From Cadophora sp. MPI-SDFR-AT-0126 (Eukaryota > Ascomycota > Leotiomycetes > Helotiales > Ploettnerulaceae): a stretch of 64,000 nt of DNA. The translations under genes and the position numbers were made by a program. The number at the start of each line of letters is the position of its first letter. Positions within the stretch are counted from its first letter, which is position 1. The notes beneath the pieces are model-generated. The model had not been told where the DNA came from. It ran no database searches and saw nothing but the letters and a program-made list of their open reading frames with translations. Shown here piece by piece: positions 10,506 to 21,949 of the stretch. The stretch spans positions 806,001 to 870,000 of the forward strand of contig JAGMVK010000011.1 of assembly GCA_020747065.1 (NCBI GenBank), read 5' to 3'.

Positions 10506-13500
10506 GGTTGTAGAGGAAGGGTGGGGTGATGTGGTGTGATGGAGAGTTTTGGTGGACACGAGGAATTATAAGGTTCGAAGTAAAGGATCGATTGACTTCG
10601 TGAGGCTTGTTACTGATTTGGTCTGAGGGAATGTCGTGGGATTGTCTCTGCTTGTGTTCCCCTCTAGGACGGCTCTGATCGATCCGAACTGCTCGCTGAA
10701 GAGGCTTTGGCGATATTGAAGGACTGCCGTTGATTGAATAATGAAGTCGTTTTTTAAAATGCTCTCTCTTAGTTAATTGCGTACAGGCGATTCCGCGAGA
10801 GGCACAAAAAGTATGAGTTCGTCTGATGTGTAGAGACGGATTGTGAAGCAAAAGACGGAGAAGGTTCTCACGATAAGGATGGTCCCAGCCCATATTGATT
10901 TGGGCAGCCCAAAAGGGCCAGACGACCCCAGCCAGCCCACCAATCCCCTGCAATACTAGAAGCTGCTATTAACCGTCCAGTGCCTGGCCAAGCCCGACGG
11001 GTGGGAGAAACCTGCAGGCTAAAGAGGACATCCCAGCGTATTGAAGCCCCAGCCAGCCAGCCAACTCTGCGTTCCGCCTATCTGGGGCCGAAAAAGTTCG
11101 GGCCCTATGCCGAATGTGTCAAAGCAGACCGCTTGACAGGGGCGCGATAGGAGCACCAGCCATTCAGGGGCTGCCCATCCCGTTTCTCTTTCCAGGCTAG
11201 AAGCAGAGCAGAATCCTGGAAAAACGTGCCTGGCGTAGCGTGGCGCGGCCAGGCGATGTCTTCAACAGAAGTGGTCTGTCTGTCCTCCCTGTTGGGCAGG
11301 TGGATGGGTGGTCGCAAACTCAAAATCAAGGGACCTTTCTGCGCGCCTTTTTCTTTTCATTCTTCTCTTCCACTCTCTCCTCTCGGTAAAGCAAGCAACA
11401 TTTCATTCGGAACAACCGATCACTGGTCAGGCGAGAATGCAAACTGCGGAATAGGACAACTGATGATTTGGCCAAGATGAACCGTTCATTTGATTGGAAC
11501 GGACATGGGCTGTCTGAAGTCTCAAACTCGACACCTTTCGTGTATCGCATGAAATGAAGAAGCATTGCCATTTGAAGTGTGTAGAAGATTATACTGTGAT
11601 AGTCCCTCAGACAAAGAAGAGCGCAGAGTCTTTGCTTGCTCCCTGCGTCTCAACCAGCCCGCGAGACGAAAAGACAGCTCCTCAAGCCTGATGTTGGATA
11701 CATTTAGAATATCTGGGGACCCTTTGGTTGTATTGGCGGAGGCCATTATTCGAGAATTCCCCCTTCTTCGAAAGATGAGTTCGATCATTGGCTCGGAAAT
11801 GTCTTCGCCGTTGTAATGAAAGGGTCACGGGAGAGGATACTTCGAGAAGCAAAGCCCTATATACAGCTATATTGGATATTTTGAGCGGATTTATCGAGCT
11901 AAATTGAAGCAAAGATGAGAAACTGGCCTTTCAGCAGAGGATTCACAAAGATATTCATCTGGAAATGCAGAGACGTCGCGTTTTGTGGCTTCAATGCTAC
12001 CTTGATGACCCCCATTTCGTCACCATGATGTGGCGAGGGGCGGACTGCCACTGAAGCGACATGGTGCAAGCGAATCGAGAAATCTCAACATCGCCTCGCG
12101 CTGCCCTGGTGAAAGTACAATCCTCGCTGCATGGCTGCTGCGCAGTCCATGTGGCTGGCTCACCTGCGAATGGGTCTTGTCTGCCTTAACTATTGCAGCT
12201 CTGCGTCAGTATCAAAGCAGGTCGCCATGCGGACCTTACAGGACCCACGATCAAAAGTGTGCTATAAGAATCTGGTACTCACGGGCCATAGGTTAGGCTT
12301 CACGGAGCGCATTTGAGAGAAGGCAATAGCCCTTCAGCACACAGGTCAAAGCATCTGACTCTATTGCTTATCACTCGAAGAGAATAGCTTTCCTCGTGAC
12401 ATGGCCCTAATATATGGCCTTCCTGGACATCGTCAAGGCGATATCTCAAGCTGATTAGCGTGCTTTATTACAACTTCGAGGTCGGATCGAATCAACGACT
12501 ACTTTTTCGTACAATAGCTAATAAAGTTCGGTAGTTGTGACGTACCTGTACTATCTGATCGAAGTCTCTCTTCGTGTGAGCTTTTGGAAATTATACTCGT
12601 GCCCCTCTGGATAGCCCAATTTAGACTTAGCTAAGCAGATGTGATTTTGATACTTGCTGCAATTTTTTAGGCAACCGGATCGCTTGCAACATTGTACTGG
12701 GTAGCTCGGTCGATTGTGTAGGGACCCTAAGCTGTGACATGTATGTTCTGTTCTATTAAGTGTTCGATGAAACCGTGGACTGGAATCTACGATGAAAGTA
12801 TATTTGAGTCTGTATTTACCTTAGATAAGCACTATTTCACCCTACTAACCTTTAGTCAATGATGTGTAGCCAGGATCTGGTTGTAGCGGGATCGATCTTA
12901 GCCCTAAGCAGCTGTATGTTAAATGCGGACTAGGGAGTGGAATGGAATATACGTTTGCGTATGGAGACTGACTTCAGGAGCAGCTATTCAAGCTCAGGCT
13001 AGGAGAAATTACTGACACCGATAGATCTTGCTTTCTAGTGCTCCCAGCCTGCAAACTGTCAACTAGAGGAGCATCGCAACATTTGGGCATCTGCTAAGTA
13101 AATCTTATTATATCGAAGGAGCATCTGCGATAACGAGCCGTCGTCAAACTATCGCCGCATGATATATCGAGGTCTCTACTGATGGTTCATTAGTTGTGTC
13201 GGTATGATGACAAGCGTTAGGAGAAAGATGCCTGGAGTGACGGAGTAACTTGTAGTACGGGACTGAGTTAATGAGTCGACGCCAGCTAGCGAGTTCTGCG
13301 TCTCCTCGCCGACCCTTCCCTTCTTTCTTGACATAGCTCCTCATAGCTTCCAGTTTTCCACACATGAAGTACTGAGTGTGACTTCGCTCAGAGTTTAATT
13401 AAAGATATCTGGATGTTGATGAGCTGTGCTATCGTTTCGTAATGCATATGATGACTGCTCAAAATCAAAGGCAGAAGTTTACTATAGGAGTCGAAGTTCA

Positions 13501-15586
13501 CTACAGATTCTAAAAAGGTTATGAGGCAGAAGCTCCAAAGCGTCAGACTTAACCGTTGACTGCGCCCGCTGTGCTCGCTTCCGACCCTGGCCTTTTTCCA
13601 ACATCATGTGTGGCCGTGAATGTTGGGTAGCAGCGTAGATAAGGTAAGTCGTGACGAGAATGAGTATTTGATGCGACTTGCCAGAAAAATCATTCCCCAG
13701 TCTGTTCTCTGTGGAGCGGAAAGCAGGTGGTCGCCGGCGCGGCGCCTCGCGCTGTCAAAATCACTGCGAACCCAAAGATGCAGGTGCTTGTGTTGTTGTC
13801 TCGCTTAGACTGGGGATATTCTTAAGCGACAAAAAGGGGTTAACGGGGAGGATTCAGGGAGTCAATGAACCTCTGGCTGATGAAGAAACATCCCAGTGTT
13901 GAGTGTAGAAAAGGCCTGAATAAAAATAGGAGTGCAAAGTACTCTTGATCATAGTCATGACGGATTTATGGGCCGCTGTCACTACTTAGTATCCATTGTG
14001 AACAAGAGACTGTCTGAGATTTGCTTGTCTGCCGCTTTCTTGTGAAAGTCGTTGTCACATGTATTTGGATCCCAATGGCGCCGTTCTTACAAACCAGATC
14101 CTCTGTTCCTTCGCTAGCCGGGTATCCTATCTGCGTCTCGTCTCGCTTTTCCAGTCTCTCACTCCCTGTGAAGTTGTCTGCAGATGCCACTTCCCAGTCT
14201 TATTTTATGCAGGCTGCTCAAAAGTAGGTAGAGTCCTCATATCTCCGCAGTACCACTCACATAATAGCTCTCGACCACAGACTAACTACGCTATTCGCAT
14301 TATTACCCCCAAAAGTCGCTAGACTCGCGTGCCTGGTACTCTCGCACGTCGCAAATCTCAAGAGGGAGATACTGATTACTACGGCTCCTCCCAGCATCAG
14401 AAGCTTGCTTGGCCAAAGTCATTTCAAACTGATCACTGACCATGCCAGAGTACGGATCCAGAGTACGGGTAAATGAATGTACCGCATAATGGTGCAGTAC
14501 ACCAGGCTATGGTAGTTACAGACTTCGAGAATCCCAGTGGCAGAAGAAAGACCTTGATAGAGAAATTGTTCATCAGCAAGTACATGCTGTGGAACGCAAG
14601 ATCCGGGAGAAACTCACTGTCCCATTGACATTATTGCTGGCCATTTTATTTTGCGACTAAGGAAGATAGTCAGCCGTGTGGCTTTCTTAAAAATAAAGTA
14701 CTAGAATTGACCCACCCATGCTCACAATCAGAGTAAACATTCTCCACACAGTTCTGAGATCGAAGTAAGCATTTCAGGGCACCGTCCAACCACCTGCTGC
14801 TTTCACATCCATGATCTTCATAGGAGACATTGTGTGAATACAGTATCGAGTTAGTTTGACTTATCGAGGGTGCTATTTCTTTGCAAGACCCTGAGCTGTG
14901 ATAGTTGGAGAACTCCGAGGGCTGTTGCAGCTCGCAGCCGTCGCTTGACCGCGTGCTTACTTCTACGGGTACTAATGTATATCAATTGCGCGCCATAGAG
15001 TGTTGGGCCTTGTTTCCTTTTTTTTCCTGTACCCAGAGGGCAGACCTAGCGGGCGATGTGCCGAGCGAGCAGCTTTTTGCAGCTGACAACCATACAGGCT
15101 GTTGCATTTGCGGAAGATCCACACCTGCATGAACACTCCAATGTTATTGCACGCAAAGTAGTAGCTGACCTACCTCGCCTCGCCTTACCTCCTCTTTAGA
15201 CCTGCCCTGTGGAGAGTGGGGTGGCCTCTAATTCCCGCGTCAGGAAGGTGTTTGATAATCTTTACTCCCGCAAAGTGTACAAAGCCGAGTTGGCATGCAG
15301 ATGACGCATATGCGAGGAAGATCGTACATATTTATGCTGCACTAATGCGAGCGAGTGGCGGCTTCTATCTCTATGGACTTCAATACAGTATTATAACCCT
15401 CTGTGCAAAACTGCATATGTATCCTATAAGGAAAACGAACAGTAACTATGGGTATCGCTGGAATGGGCATTTCCTACGGTCCTCATGGCTGAGTCAAACT
15501 ATGGACAATCATATCGTCAAGTCAGAAACCTGATAAGCTGTATGCATTCATGAGACTGGTCGGTCCTTTCTGTGTTCACCAAGATC
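10506..15586. other. about 5 kb without a supported gene
   Basis: Longest empty stretch of the window. Frames are short, mutually overlapping and show no domain or splice chain. I see no inverted terminal repeats, reverse transcriptase or transposase motifs. It may contain long non-coding RNAs, eroded repeats or very small secreted-protein genes that cannot be told from noise by eye. Confidence 0.5.
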
Positions 15587-17744
15587 AACGTTCTCGATAT
15601 CCACTTCCCGTTCCTCTCCCTCATCATCAAACAAGGTTTCCTGAGCTGTAAGACATTTTAGAATATGGGAACACTGGACGGGTGAGGTTTAACATACCAC
15701 TCCAGAGCTCTGAATACACGCCGCCAGTGTCTATGAGCTCACGATGTGTACCACTCTCTGCCACTTGACCTTCCTTGAGAACAATGATCTTATCACTGTC
15801 GTAAATGGTCCTCAGGCGATGAGCAACGAACACACTAGTCCTTGCCTTGTCCTTTAAGATGCTGTTGATATTCTGCATCAGAGCCTGCTCGGTATGTGTA
15901 TCTAAGGCCGAGGTAGCCTCGTCGAAGAACAGCAATGGTGGGTCTTTCAGGATCAATCTTGAGACCGCCAGACGCTGTTTCTCGCCTCCAGAAATCATCA
16001 TACCACGTTCTCCAACCATGGTCTTGTATCCATTTGGAAATGCTGAGACGATGTCATGGATCTTCGCTCGCTGAGCTGCAGCTAGGACTTTCTCCGGAGA
16101 TGCACTTAGATCGCCATATCTGATATTGTGCTCGATAGTGTCGTTGAAAAGAGGTGTGTCCTGTGGCACAACACCAATCGCCTCTCTCAAAGAATCTAAG
16201 CTGACATCGCGAATGTCTTGACCATCGATCAGGATTCTGCCTCCTTGGATATCATAGAAACGGAACAAAAGTCGCAAGATTGTTGACTTGCCACATCCAC
16301 TGGGTCCCACTATAGCAATTTTCTTTCCGGCCGGGATGGTAAAACTCAAGTTTCTGAGAATAGGCCTGTCTGGGTGGTACCCAAAGGTAACATTCTCAAA
16401 CGTGATGTTGCCTCCCTTTGTAAGCTGCAGGGGTTTTGCGTTTGGGGACTCCTTGATCGCGACATTGACCTTCTGAAGGTTGAAGAGAGTCTCCATATCC
16501 AAGAGAGATTGACGAAGTTCTCGGTAAACCGATCCGAGGAAGTTCAGGGGTACCGAAAGCTGGAAGACAAGCTGGTTGACCATGACCAAGTCACCAACTG
16601 TCAAGTTTCCAGTCGCAACTCCATCCGCAGCTAAATACATCATAGCCGTCAGGGCACTTGAGAATATCAAGTTCTGCCCAGAATTGAGAAATGCCAATGA
16701 TGTTGCGACCTTGATGGACGATTTCTCGTACTCCTTCAAAGCCTGGTCGTACCTGCCAACCTCAAACTTCTCGTTGTTGAAGTATTTGACAGCTTCGTAG
16801 TTGATCAAGGAATCCACTGCCACTGTGGAGCCTCTGTTGTCTGCCGCATTCGCAGCTCTTCTGAACTTTGTTCGCCAGGCAGTTGTCCAAATCGTAAATG
16901 CTGTGTAGCCTACCATTGTCAAGGCTGTGATCGCGGCAAACTTGGCGCCGTATTGGTAGGTGAGAATACCGCAGACCATACTGATCTCCAAGGCCGTAGG
17001 TAGGATATGGAAAACCATTGAGGTGAGAAGGAAACTGATACCCTTGGTACCTCGGTCAATAGCTCTGGTCAAACCACCCGTCTGCTTCGTCAGATGGAAA
17101 TTTAGATCCAACCTCAATAAATGGTCAAACACATTGCAAGCTACCCTTCGAATAGCTTTTTGAGCAACACTCGCAAACACCGCATTCCTCACTTCCTGGA
17201 ATATTGTAGCGCCGATTCGGGTCATTCCATATGCAAATATCATAGACCCAGCGACAGTGGCAGCTGTACCTCCCACAGCTACAAAATCAACGTTCATTGA
17301 ATCAACAATGCTCTTGAAGTAGAAGGGCACTTGGACATTCAGCACTTTAGCACCGACAAGGAGTGCCAAGGAGAGTCCGACTCGAAACCGTGTCCCAAGA
17401 TTGTCCTTCGGCCATAGGTATTTTGCCATCTCCTTCATAATAGCCCAATCTGCTTTTCGCTGTTCCTTGTTCGACTTGTCATCGAGCGCAAGAGGGTCCT
17501 TGCGGCCCGGAACTGCTGCAGCGGCCTTCTGGGCAGTCTCTGGCTTCGTCCCAGGTACATCGTCTGCAGCTCGTGGCTGTCGAAGAGCCTGGCTCTGAAT
17601 GATTGTAGCTACCTGGTCATCTTTGGAGAGGCAATTCGTGCTGGTAAAAACCCGTAGACCAATACCGAGTTGTTTCCATGGCTGGGGTCGTAAAGAAGCT
17701 CGCACTGTCAAGCAGGAAGCTTTGTGTAAACTCCGGACAATCAT
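15587..17744 (-). CDS. ATM1: mitochondrial ABC half-transporter Atm1
   Basis: Inner-membrane half-transporter that works as a homodimer and exports a glutathione-linked sulfur compound used for cytosolic Fe-S protein assembly and iron sensing. Two exons, complement(15587-15645, 15698-17744), 701 aa. A basic, Ser-rich N-terminus without acids fits a mitochondrial presequence. The membrane domain spans about residues 115-420. The nucleotide-binding domain has Walker [10 protein letters not shown] (480-488), Q-loop VVPQDT, signature ISGGEKQR (584-591), Walker [13 protein letters not shown] and the H-loop VFVAHRL. The last 52-base intron is needed for the natural C-terminus ending in an acidic tail; reading through it gives an unrelated extension. 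It is head-to-head with AIM24, 410 bp apart. Orthology to Atm1 rather than Mdl1 rests on length, presequence and signature. Confidence 0.93.
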
Positions 17745-18154
17745 CCTCGCTGTAATTGTAGCTCTTCGATCGCCCCTGCTTCATGTACCTCCTCCCCACA
17801 TTGTTTTGTTATGATATGTACTGCTCGCAAAACAAATGGAGGGGTACCGATAGTAGCGAGGATGGATTTGTCTTCGGTTCGCAGAGAGCGTTTTGTGAAG
17901 AGCTGCAACCTCCTGTTACGAAGAATCGTCGCAAAGAAAAGAGACCGAGAAAGGATTCTGTCTGTCGCAGGAGCACACAGAGCTCTTGGTTGTGCTGCGA
18001 GATTCCGAGCTTATTGCGCCATTAAAGCGGTGGAACTTGCCCGCATCAAGCTTGCTTTCTCGCCTGAGGCAGATCCAAGAAGGTCGAAGAAGCTCCATCA
18101 AACGAGAGCCGATTTCAGCGCATCAATACAATTGCTTCGAGCAACTCTCCAGCA
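17745..18154. promoter_or_regulatory. divergent promoter region of ATM1 and AIM24
   Basis: 410 bp between the start codons of two mitochondrial genes on opposite strands, so both promoters must lie here or overlap. Most of it is also covered by an upstream plus-strand frame (17811-18158) whose stop overlaps the AIM24 ATG. Confidence 0.55.
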
Positions 18155-19417
18155 ATGATGCGCGGTCGAAATCCGCTGGGAACTGCTGCCAGAGGCTTAT
18201 GGCAGCTGCAGCGACGTCGCGTTGAGGATCATGGTCGCCGAGCGATTCAGATCAGCGCAACGCCAACAACAGAATCGCCAATCCTCACTGGAGATGTACT
18301 CAGTAACACAATTGATGCTTCGCTAGATTCTGCAGGTGCGTGGAGAGATGATGATCTTGGTAGAGCAGCCTTGCTAATGTGCTGGCTGGCTCAGATGCTC
18401 GATTCGAAGTCCTAGGAGCGCCATATTCCCTTTTGTCTGTTTCATTATCAGCTTCCCAGAAGCTCTACACCAGGAGGGGTACTTTGGTTGGAGTCAGTGG
18501 GAAGGCAGAAAATGTGAGCAGAGTCAATTTGGAACTCGAGAGCCTTCATTGATATACACCAGGCCCAATCAACTTTGTCCATATTGGAGCCCTTTCGACG
18601 AGCCGCCCTCGGCATTCCTTTCCTATACCAAAGAATCTCTTCCACGAGCCCTCTGACGGCCTTAATATCGACCAAATCACCACTCACTTCATTTACTGTG
18701 TTACATCTTAATGGGACTGTGGACTGGATAGTGGCGCAACGGAAGGCATTGCTAGCTTGGACAGGACATACACTTTCAGTAACGCCTACAGTCAATCGGG
18801 GAATGGGCCTGGCGCATTGGGGCAACTCAGAAATCACAGGGAGAGGTCTCGTTGCTCTAGCTGGCCCTGGACAGATATACCAAATTACACTAAACACAGG
18901 GGAAGAATATGTGGCTCATCCAGGAAATGTCGTTGCATACACGGTTACACAACACCCTCCTCAACCGTACCGACTAAAATCGTCCAGTCTCCGCTTCCAG
19001 ATTCCAAGTCTAGGACTGGGCTACTTAGTACCAGATATCAAGTTCTTCCGTGTGATGAGGGAAACAAGCACTTGGAGAGGATTGACGAATCTTTTGTTCA
19101 ACTTACGGACCTCGGCGAGGAGGTCGATATGGGGCGATAGATTGTTCTTGAAATTCCACGGGCCAACGACAATTCTGCTGTCATCGAGAGCATCGCGGAT
19201 CAGTGATGTTTTGACTGCCAGGGACATCAATGAGATTGCCGACACTCCAGCTGGAGCAGTGCAGTCTACTGTTACGTTGATCAGACAGCCAAAGGAGAGC
19301 GAAGAATCAACAAAGCAGTTTACCGACGTACCAACGGGCTTTCAATACGTGGAGGTCGGTCGTGATGGGAAAGTTAAGTTTGAAGATGCTCAAGAGGTTC
19401 TACCCAAAGGAAAGTAG
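18155..19417 (+). CDS. AIM24: AIM24-like mitochondrial protein
   Basis: Member of the AIM24 family, mitochondrial proteins linked in yeast to inner-membrane organisation and MICOS/respiratory function. Three exons, 18155-18335, 18395-18513 and 18563-19417, 384 aa; introns of 59 bases (GTGCGT...CAG, GCTAAT branch) and 49 bases (GTGAGC...CAG). The N-terminus ([20 protein letters not shown]) is basic and fits a presequence. The body carries the family's motifs [43 protein letters not shown] and [13 protein letters not shown]. Splicing out the two introns joins these motifs exactly as in the family. The start ATG overlaps the TGA of an upstream ORF (ATGATG arrangement), which may affect translation. 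Confidence 0.9.
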
Positions 19418-19969
19418 AATCTGATCAATGTATGATAAGATGTCTTGAGGAAGATTGTACAACATGAGCCCTCACACTCAGGGAAAGGCTTAACTCAATA
19501 CCGAGAAGGATGCAAATGAGTGACGAGTAATCTTTGCTTCCCAATTCATTTACTTCCTGGGAGCCTCTCTGGATTTGTTTCTTTCCTCGCTCACGAGGTA
19601 AGTAAAAATTACTTGTTCTGCTAATGATATCAAGGTAGTCATTGACCCAAGGAAATGCAATATATGCTTGGCATTGATCTAATGGACCGCCAGAAAGGGA
19701 ACTTCCTAAGAAAAGCAACACACCAAGACACTAAGTAGTCATACCCCACTGAACTGGACATGCCAATGAGTGACGAGAAGAAGTTCCCGTTCCTTTCCCA
19801 TGGGCAAACATGTGATCGCAATTCCACCCACCCCAATCGCGGGGTAGCTGCGGAAGTGCCTCGGAGACTCGCAAAGAGGGGTCACGTTTAAGCTCAGCAA
19901 CACTCTCTTCATTGATATATCCGTGAATTAGGATTCATTTTCCAAGATCATTTCAGCACATTTCTCATT
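19418..19969. other. intergenic, tandem plus-strand genes
   Basis: 552 bp holding the 3' end of AIM24 and the promoter and leader of the CoA-transferase gene. Nothing else seen. Confidence 0.5.
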
Positions 19970-21514
19970 ATGAGGTCCAGGAGTATTGCAAGTTTACAGC
20001 AGCAAGTCGCTCGGGGAGGAAAGTGGAAGTCCGGCTCTGTGGTCGCGACATCAACAAAGAGCTCCGCAACGTGGCGGCACACTTACTCGTCATCGGCGTC
20101 AAAATCGGATCAAGGAGAGGAGGATTCGCAGAGACACAAGCATTTCATATATGAGAATCGCTCGCAACAGAATGTTCGACAATCGGAACAACAGACACCG
20201 CCTACCAGCACCGCACCCCAGCCGAGACCGAGACCATTGGACGGAGTCACAGTGATTGCTCTTGAGCAGGTGATCGCGGGCCCATACTGCACTCGACAAT
20301 TAGCTGAGATGGGAGCTCGAGTAGTCAAGATTGAAAGGCCTGGACAAGGTGACTTTGCACGGTCTTATGACACCCGAGCAGCTGGGCTATCATCTCATTT
20401 CGCATGGACCAACCGTTCAAAACAGAGTCTTGCGCTGGATGTTAAGGAAGAGGAAGATCTAGCTCTGCTCAAGAGGTTGATTACTAAAGCGGATGTCTTC
20501 CTGCAGAATCTCGCTCCAGGAGCTGCGGAGAGACTAGGTCTAAGCTATGAAGAGCTGAGCAAGACCAATGAGGGGCTGATTGTATGTGACATATCGGGCT
20601 ATGGAGCCGATGGACCGTATAAAAACAAGAAGGCTTATGATTTGCTTATTCAAGCAGAGGCGGGGGTATTAAGTGTAACTGGAACGGATGAGACGCCTTC
20701 GAAAGTTGGAGCATCTATTGCGGACATTGCTGCAGGAATGTATGCTTATAGCAACATCATGGCTGCGTTACTGGTACGAGCCAAGTCCGGGAAAGGGTGT
20801 AGGATTGATGTCAGCATGTTGGAGGTGAGTCTGTTGCTATCAGGTTTTTAAGTACTTTGATACAAGCCGAGACAAACGCGACGTTGTCACACCTGAATCT
20901 TCCAGCTTTTCATAAATATAAAGCTGACATTCTCCCAGTGCATGGTCGAATGGATGGGGTTTCCATTATATTACGCCTACGGCGGGGCCACACCACCACC
21001 GAGAGCAGGCGCTTCTCACGCCAGCATATATCCCTATGGGCCCTTCCAAGCGAAAGACGCAACCGTAATGCTCGGCCTCCAAAACGAGCGAGAATGGGCC
21101 AGTTTCTCAACCAAAGTCCTCGAGAAGCCCTCTGTCATAGCAGACCCTCGCTTCGAGAGCTCCAACGCCAGATCAGAGAATAGAGCAGATCTCAAACAGA
21201 TCATCGAAGACGTCTTCGCAAACATGACCGCCGAGGAGGTAGTACAGAGACTTGATGCCGCGGCGATAGGGAATGCTAAGGTCAATGACATGAAAGCTGT
21301 CTGGGACCACCCGCAGTTGAAGGAGAGAAATAGATGGACTGAGATTAGGACGGAGAAAGGGAAGATGAGGGTCAGTATTCCGCCGGCGATTCCGAGTAAT
21401 GTGGATCCAATCATTGGACCTGTGCCAAGAGTGGGAGCCCATAATGAGAAGATCTTGAGAGAACTTGAGGAGGGTAGTTTTGGGAAGAAGCATTATCAAA
21501 ACCCGCGTATATAA
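19970..21514 (+). CDS. class III (CaiB/BaiF) CoA-transferase, mitochondrial
   Basis: Moves CoA between carboxylic acids. The closest characterised relative by pattern is the mitochondrial succinate/HMG-glutarate CoA-transferase (SUGCT type); the acyl acceptor is inferred. Two exons, 19970-20824 and 20939-21514, 476 aa, with a 114-base intron (GTGAGT...CAG). A Ser/Arg/Lys-rich N-terminus of about 60 residues fits a presequence. The family opening DGVTVIALEQVIAGPYCTRQ, the GDFAR motif, the FAWTNRSKQSLALDVK segment and the IADIAAGMYAY segment with the probable nucleophile Asp are all visible. The C-terminal part contains the PEPPRAGASHASIYPYG-like segment (here PPPRAGASHASIYPYG). Same strand as AIM24 but separately promoted. 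Confidence 0.9.
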
Positions 21515-21949
21515 AAAAAGAATCGACAGGTATTATTGTGCGTACTTGCCGGTATTCACCTCTTGTACAGTATAGCTACAATTTCTTGATTCGCCTTTCG
21601 CTTGATCCTGGGTCATGACCTTTAACCAAGATCGGAAGAATGTGTCTCAAACTTGAACACCAAACTAAATGCACTTGGACAATAACGGGTGTAAGTAAAC
21701 AAACATGACAATCAAGTAATTGCAGTGAGAACAAGAAACAAATTTTGCATTCGAGAGGTCCGAAATAGTCTCTGAGACGATTGTATGCCCCAAACGCCTG
21801 GCGCATGCTTAGATCTCAACCTTCCAATGCATGCCAGCCACCTCAAACCTGACGGCCAATGGTAAAGCTAGCCTTTGAACCGGAACTCCTATGCAATCTC
21901 GACCAACCCGGATAAAGAAACTGGTTCGCTAACGTACAACAACGCGAAT
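21515..21949. other. convergent 3' intergenic region
   Basis: 435 bp between the ends of two convergent genes; should carry both poly(A) sites. No structure noted. Confidence 0.5.

Noticed and set aside
10086..10529. 147-codon plus-strand frame over the small minus gene
   Set aside because: Low-complexity translation; the minus-strand frame over the same bases looks more protein-like.
17811..18158. treating the upstream frame of AIM24 as a separate gene
   Set aside because: Basic, low-similarity translation with no family; more likely an upstream ORF or leader, so reported as a finding only.
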